The notes: generated from the sequence alone by a model not told the origin. DNA of 9,941 bases from Clostridiales bacterium (GCA_009774055.1 VSNB01000109.1:1-9941), one strand, 5' to 3'. Positions 1 to 6,643 are shown, counted from the stretch's first letter. Program-made: numbers and translations.

Positions 1-308
1 TGGACGTGGGCGTGCTGTCCCTCCTGCGGCGTGGAGATTCCTATGGGTACCAGATCATCAAGGACCTCTCCGGCTGCATTGAGATCTCGTAATCCACCCT
101 CTATCCGATTCTGCGGCGGCTGGAGGGCGCCGGGTGTCTGACCGTCTACTCCGTGGAGCACAGCGGCAGGCTGCGGAAGTTTTACCGCATCACCCCGGAG
201 GGGATCAGGGCGATCGACCAATTTTTGTCCAGCTGGCCGGAGATCCAGCGGGTATATCAATTGATAAAGGAGTGTGCCGGAGATGACGCGCGCGCAGTTT
301 CTGAATGA
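1..308 (+). pseudogene. PadR-family transcriptional regulator, 5' partial, interrupted by in-frame TAA
   Basis: Reading from base 3, the frame encodes a typical PadR winged-helix domain: a SYGYQIIKDLS helix, an STLYPILRRLEGAGCL recognition helix and turn, then a YRITPEGIRAI wing and an amphipathic C-terminal helix, ending at TGA 306-308. PadR proteins of this kind are small dimeric repressors that usually control the membrane protein gene beside them. Here a TAA at 90-92 falls just before STLYPILRRL, where the family normally has a residue such as Glu or Glu/Gly (ISEsTLYP). A single G-to-T change in GAA would explain it. No ATG follows the stop in frame, so the recognition helix would not be made. 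The gene start lies outside the window. The 3' end overlaps the next gene by 26 bases, indicating one transcript. Either this is a real nonsense mutation or a sequence error; the family call is firm. Confidence 0.8.
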
Positions 309-1641
309 TTTGTACCACTATCTGAGGCCCCTGGGCCAGGAGCAGGCGGAGCAGCATCTGACCTATTACGCCGAGATGCTGGCCGACCGGATGGAGGAGG
401 GCATGACCGAGGACGAGGCCGTGGCGGGCATGGAGGACGTGGAAACCATCGCCCGGCGGATTCTGGAGGAGGAGGGGCTCCCGTTCTCTTCCGCCGGCGC
501 GCCGCCGGAGTATCCGGATGCCTCGAAGCTGGAGGGCGGCGGCGGGACGAGGGGGTACCAGGCGCCCAGGCGGACCTGGCAGCGGGCCGCTCAGGCTGCG
601 CTGTGGACCATCGCCGCAATAGCGGTACTGGTGGTCGTCGGCCGGGGGGTGATGCGGCAGCTTAAGACGAGCAGCGTTATGGAAGCGGCTTCGGAACCGG
701 AAGTGAGCTGCGACTATGGCAGCACGGACACGCCGGCCATGGAAGAGGCGGCGCCCTTTGTCTGGGAGGAAGCGGAAATCGGGGTGTTCGACGAATCCGT
801 TCTTGACGGGATATACAACTTCGACTATGTGGGAGATATGGGGACCGTTCCCGTTGAGATCCAGCGGATAGACATTGAGTGGGCCGCCGGCGAGGTGGCA
901 GTACAGGGCTGGGATGGGGACTCCATCCAGTTCCAGGAGGCCAGCGACAGCCAGCTGAACGACCGGACCCGCATGTTCTGGCAGGCTGACGGCGATACGC
1001 TGACCGTCCGGTATCGGGAAGGGCTTGGCCTGGGCGGCGTACTGGGCGAGAAGTTCCTGCTGATGCTGGTGCCCGACGGGATGCTGGCGGACCTGGAAAT
1101 CCAGACCGCCTCCGCCGACATTCAGCTGGGCGGCCTGGAGCTGGGGACGCTGACCGCCGCTGCTGCCAGCGGAGACATCACGCCTGCGGGCTGCTATGCG
1201 CAGACGGCGGAGCTGTCTGCCACCAGCGGGAACCTGGAGTTTTATGGCTTCTACGCTGAAAAACTGACGCTCTCCACCACCAGCGGAACGATCTCCGGCG
1301 ATTTCGCCGGCAGGGACATGGAGGCGGGCTCCGCTTCCGGAGACGTGGATTTGACCCTCTGCGCGGATGCGGAGCGGGTCCAGGTATTCTCTGTCAGCGG
1401 GGATGTGCATCTGTATGCGGATACCGCTGTCACCACCGTCTTTGAATTGGGTACGGTCAGCGGGGACATTTCCCTGAGCCTCCTTGCGGACCAGGGCTTT
1501 ACGCTGGACTACACTACTGTCTCCGGAGATTTCCTGTCGTCCAGCTACGCCCTGAGCCGTGAGGGCGGGAAGTACGTATACAATGGCGGCGGATGCGAGA
1601 TCGAGGCGGAGACGGTCAGCGGAGATTTTGAGATCTATTGA
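283..1641 (+). CDS. DUF1700/DUF4097 single-pass membrane protein
   Basis: A 452-residue protein with three parts. Residues 1-65 match the DUF1700 (HAAS-like) helical domain found beside PadR genes. Residues about 104-123 form one hydrophobic membrane helix after a basic stretch. The rest is an extracytoplasmic DUF4097 domain, a beta-solenoid-like fold. Its ladder of S-G-D/N motifs is obvious, with the Ser at residues 296, 315, 334, 352, 372, 393, 414 and 446, so rungs are about 18-21 residues apart. A likely orientation is DUF1700 inside and solenoid outside. ATG 283 is chosen because AAAGGAG at 266-272 lies 10 bases upstream; a GTG at 274 would sit only one base from it. The gene overlaps the PadR gene and is probably controlled by it. 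In Firmicutes such pairs are often linked to cell-envelope stress, but no specific function can be assigned. Confidence 0.85.
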   Translation: MTRAQFLNDLYHYLRPLGQEQAEQHLTYYAEMLADRMEEGMTEDEAVAGMEDVETIARRILEEEGLPFSSAGAPPEYPDASKLEGGGGTRGYQAPRRTWQRAAQAALWTIAAIAVLVVVGRGVMRQLKTSSVMEAASEPEVSCDYGSTDTPAMEEAAPFVWEEAEIGVFDESVLDGIYNFDYVGDMGTVPVEIQRIDIEWAAGEVAVQGWDGDSIQFQEASDSQLNDRTRMFWQADGDTLTVRYREGLGLGGVLGEKFLLMLVPDGMLADLEIQTASADIQLGGLELGTLTAAAASGDITPAGCYAQTAELSATSGNLEFYGFYAEKLTLSTTSGTISGDFAGRDMEAGSASGDVDLTLCADAERVQVFSVSGDVHLYADTAVTTVFELGTVSGDISLSLLADQGFTLDYTTVSGDFLSSSYALSREGGKYVYNGGGCEIEAETVSGDFEIY

Positions 1642-1660
1642 CGCCGCCGCGCCCTTTCCC

Positions 1661-1689
1661 TTGACAGCGGCGGAGACGGGATGTATTAT
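1661..1689 (+). promoter_or_regulatory. Candidate sigma-A promoter for cysK
   Basis: TTGACA at 1661-1666 and TATTAT at 1684-1689 are separated by 17 bases, close to the housekeeping consensus. Transcription would start near 1696 and give a leader of about 175 bases before cysK. The -10 box lies inside the left arm of the 39-bp palindrome at 1681-1719, so a protein bound there would block the promoter. Seen in sequence; use in the cell is inferred. Confidence 0.65.
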
Positions 1690-1719
1690 TTCCGAGCTTA
1701 AAGCTCGGAAATAATACAT
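1681..1719. other. 39-bp perfect palindrome (hairpin A)
   Basis: Two 19-bp arms, ATGTATTATTTCCGAGCTT and its exact complement, flank a single A at 1700. As DNA it is a near-ideal dimer binding site over the -10 box and start region of the cysK promoter; as RNA it would form a long hairpin only if transcription starts upstream. It has no following T-run, so it is not a standard terminator. Confidence 0.85.
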
Positions 1720-1731
1720 TTGATTCAAGCC

Positions 1732-1769
1732 GTTTTGCTCGCCGCTGTAAACAGCGGCAACCGCAAAAC
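1732..1769. other. Two-tier hairpin B in the cysK leader
   Basis: An inner stem GCCGCTG (1741-1747) / CAGCGGC (1752-1758) closes a TAAA loop. An outer stem GTTTTGC (1732-1738) / GCAAAAC (1763-1769) encloses it, separated by a small asymmetric internal loop. The nesting of two independent 7-bp stems argues for selection on folded RNA or an element core rather than chance. Confidence 0.7.
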
Positions 1770-1776
1770 ATGGCAA

Positions 1777-1811
1777 ATATTACTTCCGACCTTTCGGTTC
1801 GGAAGTAATAT
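1777..1811. other. Hairpin C in the cysK leader, related to hairpin A
   Basis: Arms ATATTACTTCCGA (1777-1789) and TCGGAAGTAATAT (1799-1811) pair over 13 bp, with a further CC/GG pair and TTTC loop on top and a bulged T at 1798. The arm differs from hairpin A by a T-to-C change matched by A-to-G on the other arm. ATGGC occurs on both sides (1770-1774 and 1813-1817), which may be chance. Confidence 0.75.
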
Positions 1812-1856
1812 CATGGCCTTATCCCATGAAATCCACCGGCTGGACAGCCGGGACAC

Positions 1857-1862
1857 AGGAGG
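1857..1862 (+). promoter_or_regulatory. Ribosome binding site fixing the cysK start
   Basis: AGGAGG lies 8 bases before ATG 1871. It decides for this start over the in-frame ATG at 1826, which has no such site and would add 15 residues with no family counterpart. Confidence 0.85.
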
Positions 1863-1870
1863 CGTCTCAT

Positions 1871-2803
1871 ATGAGCGGCATCTATACGTCCGCCGATCAG
1901 CTGATCGGCGGAACCCCTCTGCTGGAGCTGAAGCGCATAGAGCGGGAGGAGGGCTTGGAGGCCCGCATTCTGGCGAAGCTGGAGTATTTCAATCCTGCCG
2001 GCAGCGTAAAGGACCGGGTGGCCAAGGCCATGCTGGACGATGCGGAGGCCAGGGGCCTGCTGGGCCCCGGCTCTGTCATCATCGAGCCCACCTCCGGCAA
2101 TACCGGCATCGGCCTGGCTTCCGTGGCGGCGGCCAGGGGGTACCGGGCCGTCATCGTCATGCCGGAAACCATGAGCGCGGAGCGGCGGCAACTGTTGCGG
2201 GCCTACGGCGCGGAGCTGGTTCTGACCCCGGGGGCCGCGGGCATGGCCGGAGCCATCGCCAGGGCTGAGGAATTGGCCGGGGAGATTCCCGGCGGCTTTA
2301 TTCCCGGCCAGTTTGTCAACCCCGCCAACCCCGCCGCCCACAGGGCCTCCACCGGCCCGGAGATCTGGGAGGATACGGATGGACAGGTGGATGTCTTCGT
2401 GGCTGGCGTGGGTACCGGCGGCACCGTCACCGGCGTGGGTTCCTACCTCAAAAGCAGGAAGCCCTCGGTATACGTGGCGGCAGTAGAGCCGGCCTCCTCC
2501 CCGGTACTGAGCGGCGGAGCCGCCGGTTCCCACGGGATTCAGGGCATCGGCGCGGGCTTCGTGCCGGAGACGCTGGACGGAAGCGTCTGCGATGAGATCA
2601 TTCCGGTGGAGGATGGCGACGCCTTCGCTGCGGGGCGGCGGATGGGCCGCAGCGAGGGTGTGCTGATTGGCATTTCTTCCGGCGCGGCGCTGTGGGCCGC
2701 CCTCCGGCTGGCCAGGCGTCCGGAGAACCGGGGAAAGACCATCGTGGCCCTGCTGCCCGACGCCGGGGACAGGTATCTTTCCACCCAGATGTTTGCGGAA
2801 TAA
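1871..2803 (+). CDS. cysK: Cysteine synthase A (O-acetylserine sulfhydrylase)
   Basis: A 310-residue cytosolic enzyme that makes L-cysteine and acetate from O-acetyl-L-serine and sulfide using pyridoxal phosphate (PLP). The family pattern is complete: N-terminal IYTSADQLIGGTPLLEL; K47 in NPAGSVKDR, which forms the Schiff base with PLP; TSGNTG at 74-79, the substrate loop; GTGGT at 181-185, which holds the PLP phosphate; the GIQGIGAGFVPETLD segment; and the C-terminal SSGAA and LPDAGDRYLST motifs. Length matches CysK (about 310) rather than the longer cystathionine beta-synthase. It is preceded by a promoter and an unusual hairpin-rich leader, so it is probably transcribed alone. O-phosphoserine- or homocysteine-using relatives cannot be fully excluded from sequence alone, but CysK is by far the best call. 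Confidence 0.93.
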   Translation: MSGIYTSADQLIGGTPLLELKRIEREEGLEARILAKLEYFNPAGSVKDRVAKAMLDDAEARGLLGPGSVIIEPTSGNTGIGLASVAAARGYRAVIVMPETMSAERRQLLRAYGAELVLTPGAAGMAGAIARAEELAGEIPGGFIPGQFVNPANPAAHRASTGPEIWEDTDGQVDVFVAGVGTGGTVTGVGSYLKSRKPSVYVAAVEPASSPVLSGGAAGSHGIQGIGAGFVPETLDGSVCDEIIPVEDGDAFAAGRRMGRSEGVLIGISSGAALWAALRLARRPENRGKTIVALLPDAGDRYLSTQMFAE

Positions 2804-2937
2804 AATCCTGGGCAGACGGTCAAAAAAGCCCTCCGCAGGAGTTCACGCCAAAGGCGTGTATAAATTTCAATCACTTTTTCGGCGGCGTGTACGTCGAAAA
2901 AGTACTATGCGGGCCGCGCTTGGCCCGATCCTTTTTC

Positions 2938-2966
2938 TCAAAAAAGATGCAAAGCATCTTTTTTGA
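2938..2966. terminator. Bidirectional intrinsic-type terminator after cysK
   Basis: A 13-bp stem with core AGATGC/GCATCT and a 3-base AAA loop is flanked by six A on the left and six T on the right, so it can end transcription from either side. It lies 135 bases past the cysK stop and upstream of the tdh promoter. Confidence 0.7.
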
Positions 2967-2972
2967 CACGCA

Positions 2973-3011
2973 GGCATGGGGCCTCTTCCTTGACGGAAGA
3001 GGCCCCATGCC
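2973..3011. other. 17-bp perfect hairpin upstream of tdh
   Basis: GGCATGGGGCCTCTTCC and its exact complement enclose a TTGAC loop (2990-2994). It is stable and GC-rich but only a short TTT follows, so it is at best a weak terminator; it may back up the hairpin just before it or be part of a repeat. Confidence 0.7.
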
Positions 3012-3056
3012 GGTTTGCGGAGGCGTAATCCAGGCATAAATTTCTCAAATTTTGTA

Positions 3057-3085
3057 TTGACAACCGGTCGCGCCAGGCGTATACT
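3057..3085 (+). promoter_or_regulatory. Sigma-A promoter for the tdh operon
   Basis: TTGACA at 3057-3062 and TATACT at 3080-3085 are 17 bases apart, close to consensus. Transcription would start near 3092, giving a leader of about 48 bases that ends in AGGAGG (3128-3133), six bases before the tdh ATG. No operator palindrome is visible over the core elements. Confidence 0.8.
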
Positions 3086-3139
3086 GTCCACATAGGAAGA
3101 ACCAAATAAACAGATAATGTATTTAACAGGAGGACGATT

Positions 3140-4177
3140 ATGGCACAGCTCATGGACGCGTTGGTAAAGCCGGTTGCAGGAGTAGGTTTGGAACTGCGGC
3201 AGGTTCCGGTTCCCGAGCCGGGTCCCGGAGAGGTACTCATCAAGATCCACAAAACCGCCATCTGCGGTACGGACGTACATATTTATAACTGGGACCCCTG
3301 GGCGGTGGAGCATATCCGTCCTCCCATGGTCATCGGCCATGAATATGTGGGCGAAATCGCCAAGCTGGGCGCAGGTGTCGACGGGCTGCACGTTGGCCAG
3401 CGGGTCAGCGGCGAGGGGCACATCACCTGCGGCCGCTGCCGCAACTGCCACACCGGCAACATCCAGTGGTGCAAAGACACCAAGGGCGTGGGCGTGGACC
3501 GGGACGGCGCCTTCGCCGAGTATGTCTGCATTCCCCAGAGCAACGTGATTATCATTGACGAGAGCCTGCCAGAGGATGTGGTGTCCTTCTTCGATGCCTT
3601 TGGCAACGCCACCCATACGGCCCTGATGTGGGATATGGTGGGCGAGGATGTGCTGATCACCGGCGCGGGCCCCATCGGCATCATCGCCGTGGGCATCTGC
3701 AAGTACGCCGGCGCCCGCCGGGTGGTGATCACGGACATCAACGACTACCGCTTGGATCTGGCCCGGAAGATGGGCGCGGACGCGGCGGTGAACGTGAAGA
3801 ACGAGGACCTGCCCACCGTCATGCACAAGCAGGGCCTGGTGGAGGGCTTCGACATCGGCCTGGAGATGAGCGGCAGCGGCGCGGGGCTGCAGCAGATGAT
3901 CACCGTCATGCGCAACGGCGGAAAGATCAGCCTGCTGGGCATTTCCAACCTCCCCGTGCCCATGGATATGAACAAGATCATCTGCAAGGGCCTGACCATG
4001 CAGGGTATCTACGGGCGGAAGATGGACAACTGGCACCAGATGAGCTACATGGTCCAGGGCGGCCTGGACCTGACGCCGGTCATTACCCATCGGTTCCACT
4101 ATACCCAGTTTGAGGAGGGCTTTGCCGCCATGAACAGTGGAAAGTCCGGGAAGGTCATTCTGGATTGGACCAAGTAA
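3140..4177 (+). CDS. tdh: L-threonine 3-dehydrogenase (zinc-dependent)
   Basis: A 345-residue cytosolic medium-chain alcohol dehydrogenase that oxidises L-threonine to 2-amino-3-ketobutyrate with NAD+. Catalytic zinc ligands are visible: C42 in TAICGTDVHIYNWD and H67-E68 in GHEYVGE. The structural zinc lobe has C97, C100, C103 and C111 in ITCGRCRNCHTGNIQWC. The NAD-binding GAGPIG is at 175-180, followed by TDINDYRL. TAICGTDVHIYNW, SGEGHITCG and the C-terminal SGKSGKVILDW are hallmarks of Tdh rather than of sorbitol or butanediol dehydrogenases. Length equals the family's. It leads an operon: the next gene starts 13 bases after its stop, and the pathway partner kbl follows, which makes the assignment much stronger. 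Confidence 0.94.
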   Translation: MAQLMDALVKPVAGVGLELRQVPVPEPGPGEVLIKIHKTAICGTDVHIYNWDPWAVEHIRPPMVIGHEYVGEIAKLGAGVDGLHVGQRVSGEGHITCGRCRNCHTGNIQWCKDTKGVGVDRDGAFAEYVCIPQSNVIIIDESLPEDVVSFFDAFGNATHTALMWDMVGEDVLITGAGPIGIIAVGICKYAGARRVVITDINDYRLDLARKMGADAAVNVKNEDLPTVMHKQGLVEGFDIGLEMSGSGAGLQQMITVMRNGGKISLLGISNLPVPMDMNKIICKGLTMQGIYGRKMDNWHQMSYMVQGGLDLTPVITHRFHYTQFEEGFAAMNSGKSGKVILDWTK

Positions 4178-4190
4178 TCCGGCCGCTTCT

Positions 4191-5381
4191 ATGAAGTTTG
4201 ACAATCACGACGCCCGCATCCGCTATTACGAGCTCCTTCTGGAGAGGGACCTGGATTCGCTTCCCTCGATCCCTCTGCCGGAGGGGTACCGCTTTGTATT
4301 CTACCGCCCCGGGGACCGGGACAGCTGGATCGACATTGAGAAATCCGCCAAGGAATTCGCCGCCTGGGAGCAGGGGCTGGCGGCCTGGGAGACGTATTAC
4401 GCTGCCAACGAGGCCAGCCTGAGCAGCCGGATGGTCTTTGTGGAGAATGCCGCCGGGGAGAAGGTGGCCACGGCCACCGCGTATGAGGACGTTACCGGAC
4501 GGGACCAGTCCGGCAGCGGCTGGCTGCACTGGGTGGCCGTCCGGAGGGAATACCAGGGCCGGGGCCTGTCCAAGCCGCTGATCGCCTACGTGCTGGGCGT
4601 GATGCGCACACTGGGCTACACCCACGGAAAGCTGCCCACGCAGACCACCTCGTGGCTGGCCTGCAAGGTGTATCTGGACTTGGGCTTCCGTCCGATTCCC
4701 AAGAACGCCGTCAACAGCCGGGATGGCTGGCGGATTGTCCGGACGCTGACGGACCATCCCGCCCTGGCGGATTTTGAGCCCGCTTCTTTGGACGAGATCC
4801 TGGCAGTTCGGCTGGAGACGGAGCGGCTGATTCTGCGGGACTACTTGGAGGAGGACTTTGAGGCGTATTTCTGGCTGAAAAGCGATGAAAAGACCATGTA
4901 TTACCTCCAGGACATCCGGCTCTCCTCCCGGGAGGAGGCGGAGCGGGAATTTCAGGAGGTCCTGGCGGACGCGGCCTCGCCGGACCGGAGGTTCTATTTC
5001 CTGCACATAGAGCGGAAGGACACCCGGGAGCAGGTGGGCAGCATCGGCTACACCGTGCGGGAAGCCGCTCCCCAGGGGAAGCTGGTAGATGCCGGCTACT
5101 TCACCTATCCGGCGTTCTGGAATCAGGGCTATGCTACGGAGGCCCTCCGCAGATTGCTGGAATTCGCTTTCCAGGAGAACGGCGTGTACCGTTTCTCCAC
5201 CGGATGCCTCACGGAGAACCGGGGCTCGGAGCGGGTCATGCAGAAATGCGGGCTCATCAAGGAGTCGGAGCGTCCGGACTGGACGCAGCACGACGGGAAG
5301 CTGAAAACCCGGGCCGAGTACCGGCTGCTGAAGCCGGAATGGTCCGGACAACAAGAGGAATATAAGGAGGAAAAACGATGA
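4191..5381 (+). CDS. Tandem two-domain GNAT acetyltransferase in the tdh-kbl operon
   Basis: A 396-residue fusion of two different GNAT domains, which move acetyl groups from acetyl-CoA to amines. Domain 1 (about 1-200) has the acetyl-CoA loop RREYQGRGL with Q122-G-R-G125. Domain 2 (about 204-390) is of the RimJ/Acetyltransf_3 type: it opens LETERLILRDYLEEDFEAY and has the loop WNQGYATEAL (310-319), followed by the usual ENRGSERVMQKCGL. Both loops look intact, so both halves may be active. ATG 4191 is chosen because it starts the homologous region; a GTG at 4137 would overlap tdh. No strong ribosome binding site precedes it, suggesting coupling to tdh translation. It ends in an ATGA overlap with kbl. 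The substrate is unknown; a role in the threonine pathway is inference from position. Confidence 0.82.
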   Translation: MKFDNHDARIRYYELLLERDLDSLPSIPLPEGYRFVFYRPGDRDSWIDIEKSAKEFAAWEQGLAAWETYYAANEASLSSRMVFVENAAGEKVATATAYEDVTGRDQSGSGWLHWVAVRREYQGRGLSKPLIAYVLGVMRTLGYTHGKLPTQTTSWLACKVYLDLGFRPIPKNAVNSRDGWRIVRTLTDHPALADFEPASLDEILAVRLETERLILRDYLEEDFEAYFWLKSDEKTMYYLQDIRLSSREEAEREFQEVLADAASPDRRFYFLHIERKDTREQVGSIGYTVREAAPQGKLVDAGYFTYPAFWNQGYATEALRRLLEFAFQENGVYRFSTGCLTENRGSERVMQKCGLIKESERPDWTQHDGKLKTRAEYRLLKPEWSGQQEEYKEEKR

Positions 5382-6565
5382 AACAGGCACTGGAAAAATA
5401 CCGTCAGGAGCTGGCGGCCATCAAGGAAGCCGGCACCTGGAAGGGCGAGCGGGTCATCACTACCCCCCAGAAGTCCCGCATTGACACCACCGAGGCCCAG
5501 AAAGTGGTGAACATGTGCGCCAACAACTACCTGGGCCTCTCCAACCACCCCGCCCTCATCGAGGCGGCCAAGGGGAGCTATGACAAGTGGGGCTTCGGCC
5601 TGAGCTCCGTGCGGTTCATCTGCGGTACCCAGTCCGTTCACAAGGAGCTGGAAAAAAAGCTGGCGGAGTTCCTGAGCATGGACGACGTGATCCTCTACTC
5701 CTCCTGCTTCGACGCCAACGGCGGACTGTTCGAGACGCTGTTGGGGCCCGAGGACGCGGTGATTTCCGATGAGCTGAACCACGCCTCCATTATCGACGGC
5801 GTCCGCCTGTGCAAGGCCAAGCGGTTCCGCTATAAGAATAACGACATGGCCGACCTCCGCGCCCAGCTGGAGGCCGCCCGGGACGCCGGGTGCACGGTGA
5901 AGCTCATCGCCACCGATGGCGTGTTCTCCATGGACGGCTATATCGCCAACCTCCAGGGCATCTGCGATCTGGCGGACGAGTTCGACGCCCTGGTGATGGT
6001 GGACGACAGCCACGCCGCCGGCTTCATGGGCAAGACCGGACGGGGCACCCCCGAGCACTGCGGCGTCCAGGGCCGGGTGGACATCATCACCGGCACCTTC
6101 GGCAAGGCCCTGGGCGGGGCGTCCGGCGGCTTCACCGCCGCCCGGCAGGAGATCGTGGACCTGCTGCGCCAGCGCAGCCGTCCCTACCTGTTCTCCAACA
6201 CCGTGGCCCCCGCCATCTGCGCGGCCAGCATCAAGACGCTGGAACTGCTCACCGCCTCCACCGAGCTGCGGGACCGGGTCCACGAGAACACCGCCTACTT
6301 CCGCTCCAAGCTCAGCGAGCTGGGCTTCGATGTGCTGCCGGGCGAGCATCCCATTGTGGCGGTGATGCTCTATGATGCCAAGATTGCCGGGGAGTTCGCC
6401 GCCAGGATGCTGGAAAAGGGCGTCTATGTGGTGGGCTTCAGCTATCCGGTGGTTCCCCAGGGGAAGGCCCGGATTCGCACCCAGGTGTCCGCCGGCCACA
6501 CCAAGGAGGATCTGGACTTCGCCGTGGAGTGCTTCCGGGCGGTCAAGGCGGAGATGGGGATTTAA
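5378..6565 (+). CDS. kbl: Glycine C-acetyltransferase (2-amino-3-ketobutyrate CoA ligase)
   Basis: A 395-residue cytosolic PLP enzyme that splits 2-amino-3-ketobutyrate with CoA into glycine and acetyl-CoA, completing threonine breakdown begun by Tdh. It belongs to the alpha-oxoamine synthase family. Visible landmarks are NNYLGLSNHP (49-58), the GFGLSSVRFICGTQ segment, H135 in DELNHASIIDG (stacks on PLP), D209 and H212 in VDDSHAAGFMG, and the PLP lysine K243 in GTFGKALGGASGG. FICGTQSVHKELE favours Kbl over the sister enzymes BioF, HemA and Spt, as does the tdh neighbour. AAGGAGG at 5364-5370 lies 7 bases before ATG 5378, and the start overlaps the acetyltransferase stop by 4 bases, so the two are translationally coupled. 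Length matches Kbl. Confidence 0.95.
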   Translation: MKQALEKYRQELAAIKEAGTWKGERVITTPQKSRIDTTEAQKVVNMCANNYLGLSNHPALIEAAKGSYDKWGFGLSSVRFICGTQSVHKELEKKLAEFLSMDDVILYSSCFDANGGLFETLLGPEDAVISDELNHASIIDGVRLCKAKRFRYKNNDMADLRAQLEAARDAGCTVKLIATDGVFSMDGYIANLQGICDLADEFDALVMVDDSHAAGFMGKTGRGTPEHCGVQGRVDIITGTFGKALGGASGGFTAARQEIVDLLRQRSRPYLFSNTVAPAICAASIKTLELLTASTELRDRVHENTAYFRSKLSELGFDVLPGEHPIVAVMLYDAKIAGEFAARMLEKGVYVVGFSYPVVPQGKARIRTQVSAGHTKEDLDFAVECFRAVKAEMGI

Positions 6566-6593
6566 GCGGAGACTGTCTGCTTGAAAATGTATT

Positions 6594-6625
6594 AAGCGGC
6601 CAGGGGCGAAAGCCCCTGGCCGCTT
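6594..6625. terminator. Hairpin terminator between convergent kbl and the phosphorylase gene
   Basis: A perfect 14-bp GC-rich stem (AAGCGGCCAGGGGC and its complement) closes a GAAA tetraloop at 6608-6611. It sits 28 bases past the kbl stop and 18 bases past the stop of the opposite-strand gene. Reading plus, TTCTGATTTGTCT follows; reading minus, TTAATACATTTTC follows. It most likely serves both operons, although neither T-run is perfect. Confidence 0.8.
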
Positions 6626-6643
6626 CTGATTTGTCTGGCCGCG

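Larger units (their letters stand above)
1681..1814. repeat. Composite three-hairpin element with inverted ends (MITE/BIME-like or leader RNA)
   Basis: Three hairpins follow one another and fill most of the gap before cysK. The outer two share the arm TATTA(T/C)TTCCGA and its complement TCGGAA(A/G)TAATA; the variable position changes on both arms so pairing is kept. The whole stretch begins ATGTATTATTTCC and ends, inverted, as ATGATATTACTTCC, so it has terminal inverted repeats with one base of slippage. It contains no ORF of its own that looks real. This layout fits a small non-autonomous mobile element or a REP/BIME-type interspersed repeat; it could also be a structured cysK leader. No second copy is in this window. 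Confidence 0.6.
2804..3056. other. Hairpin-rich intergenic region between cysK and tdh
   Basis: No gene is supported here. Five hairpins are packed into about 170 bases: CACGCC/GGCGTG with loop AAA (2844-2858); a 12-bp arm around CTTTTTCG with one G-T pair (2873-2903); CGGGCC/GGCCCG (2910-2927); the terminator-like hairpin at 2938-2966; and a 17-bp perfect stem at 2973-3011. GGCGTGTA occurs twice (2853-2860 and 2884-2891). Only one of the hairpins looks like a normal terminator, so part of this is probably an interspersed repeat of the host genome; that is inference, as no second copy lies in the window. Confidence 0.55.

Noticed and set aside
90..92. Stop-codon reassignment of TAA as an explanation for the two broken genes
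   Set aside because: cysK, tdh, kbl, the kinase and deoD all end naturally at TAA, so it works as a stop here.
205..1776. Long open frame of 523 codons on the minus strand opposite the DUF1700/DUF4097 gene
   Set aside because: It is antisense to a well-supported gene, is low in family-like motifs and rich in Arg/Gly/Pro, as expected for a GC-rich shadow frame.
1696..1870. T-box or SAM riboswitch in the cysK leader
   Set aside because: No T-box sequence (AGGGTGGNACCGCG-like) and no S-box core is present; hairpins A-C do not match a riboswitch I know.
1720..2268. 182-codon plus-strand frame starting in the hairpin region and overlapping cysK
   Set aside because: Out of frame with cysK, which has a ribosome binding site and complete motifs; no domain is visible.
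1681..3011. CRISPR array
   Set aside because: The repeated hairpin arms are two copies with unequal spacing and no regular spacers; no cas gene is nearby.
4137..4190. Earlier GTG start for the acetyltransferase
   Set aside because: It would overlap tdh by 41 bases, add 18 residues that do not look like GNAT sequence, and has no better ribosome binding site.
2867..4204. 445-codon minus-strand frame opposite tdh
   Set aside because: Shadow of tdh; its composition is His/Val/Ala-rich and it runs through the intergenic hairpins and terminator.
5129..6499. 456-codon minus-strand frame opposite kbl and the acetyltransferase end
   Set aside because: Shadow frame with no recognisable domain; both plus-strand genes are certain.
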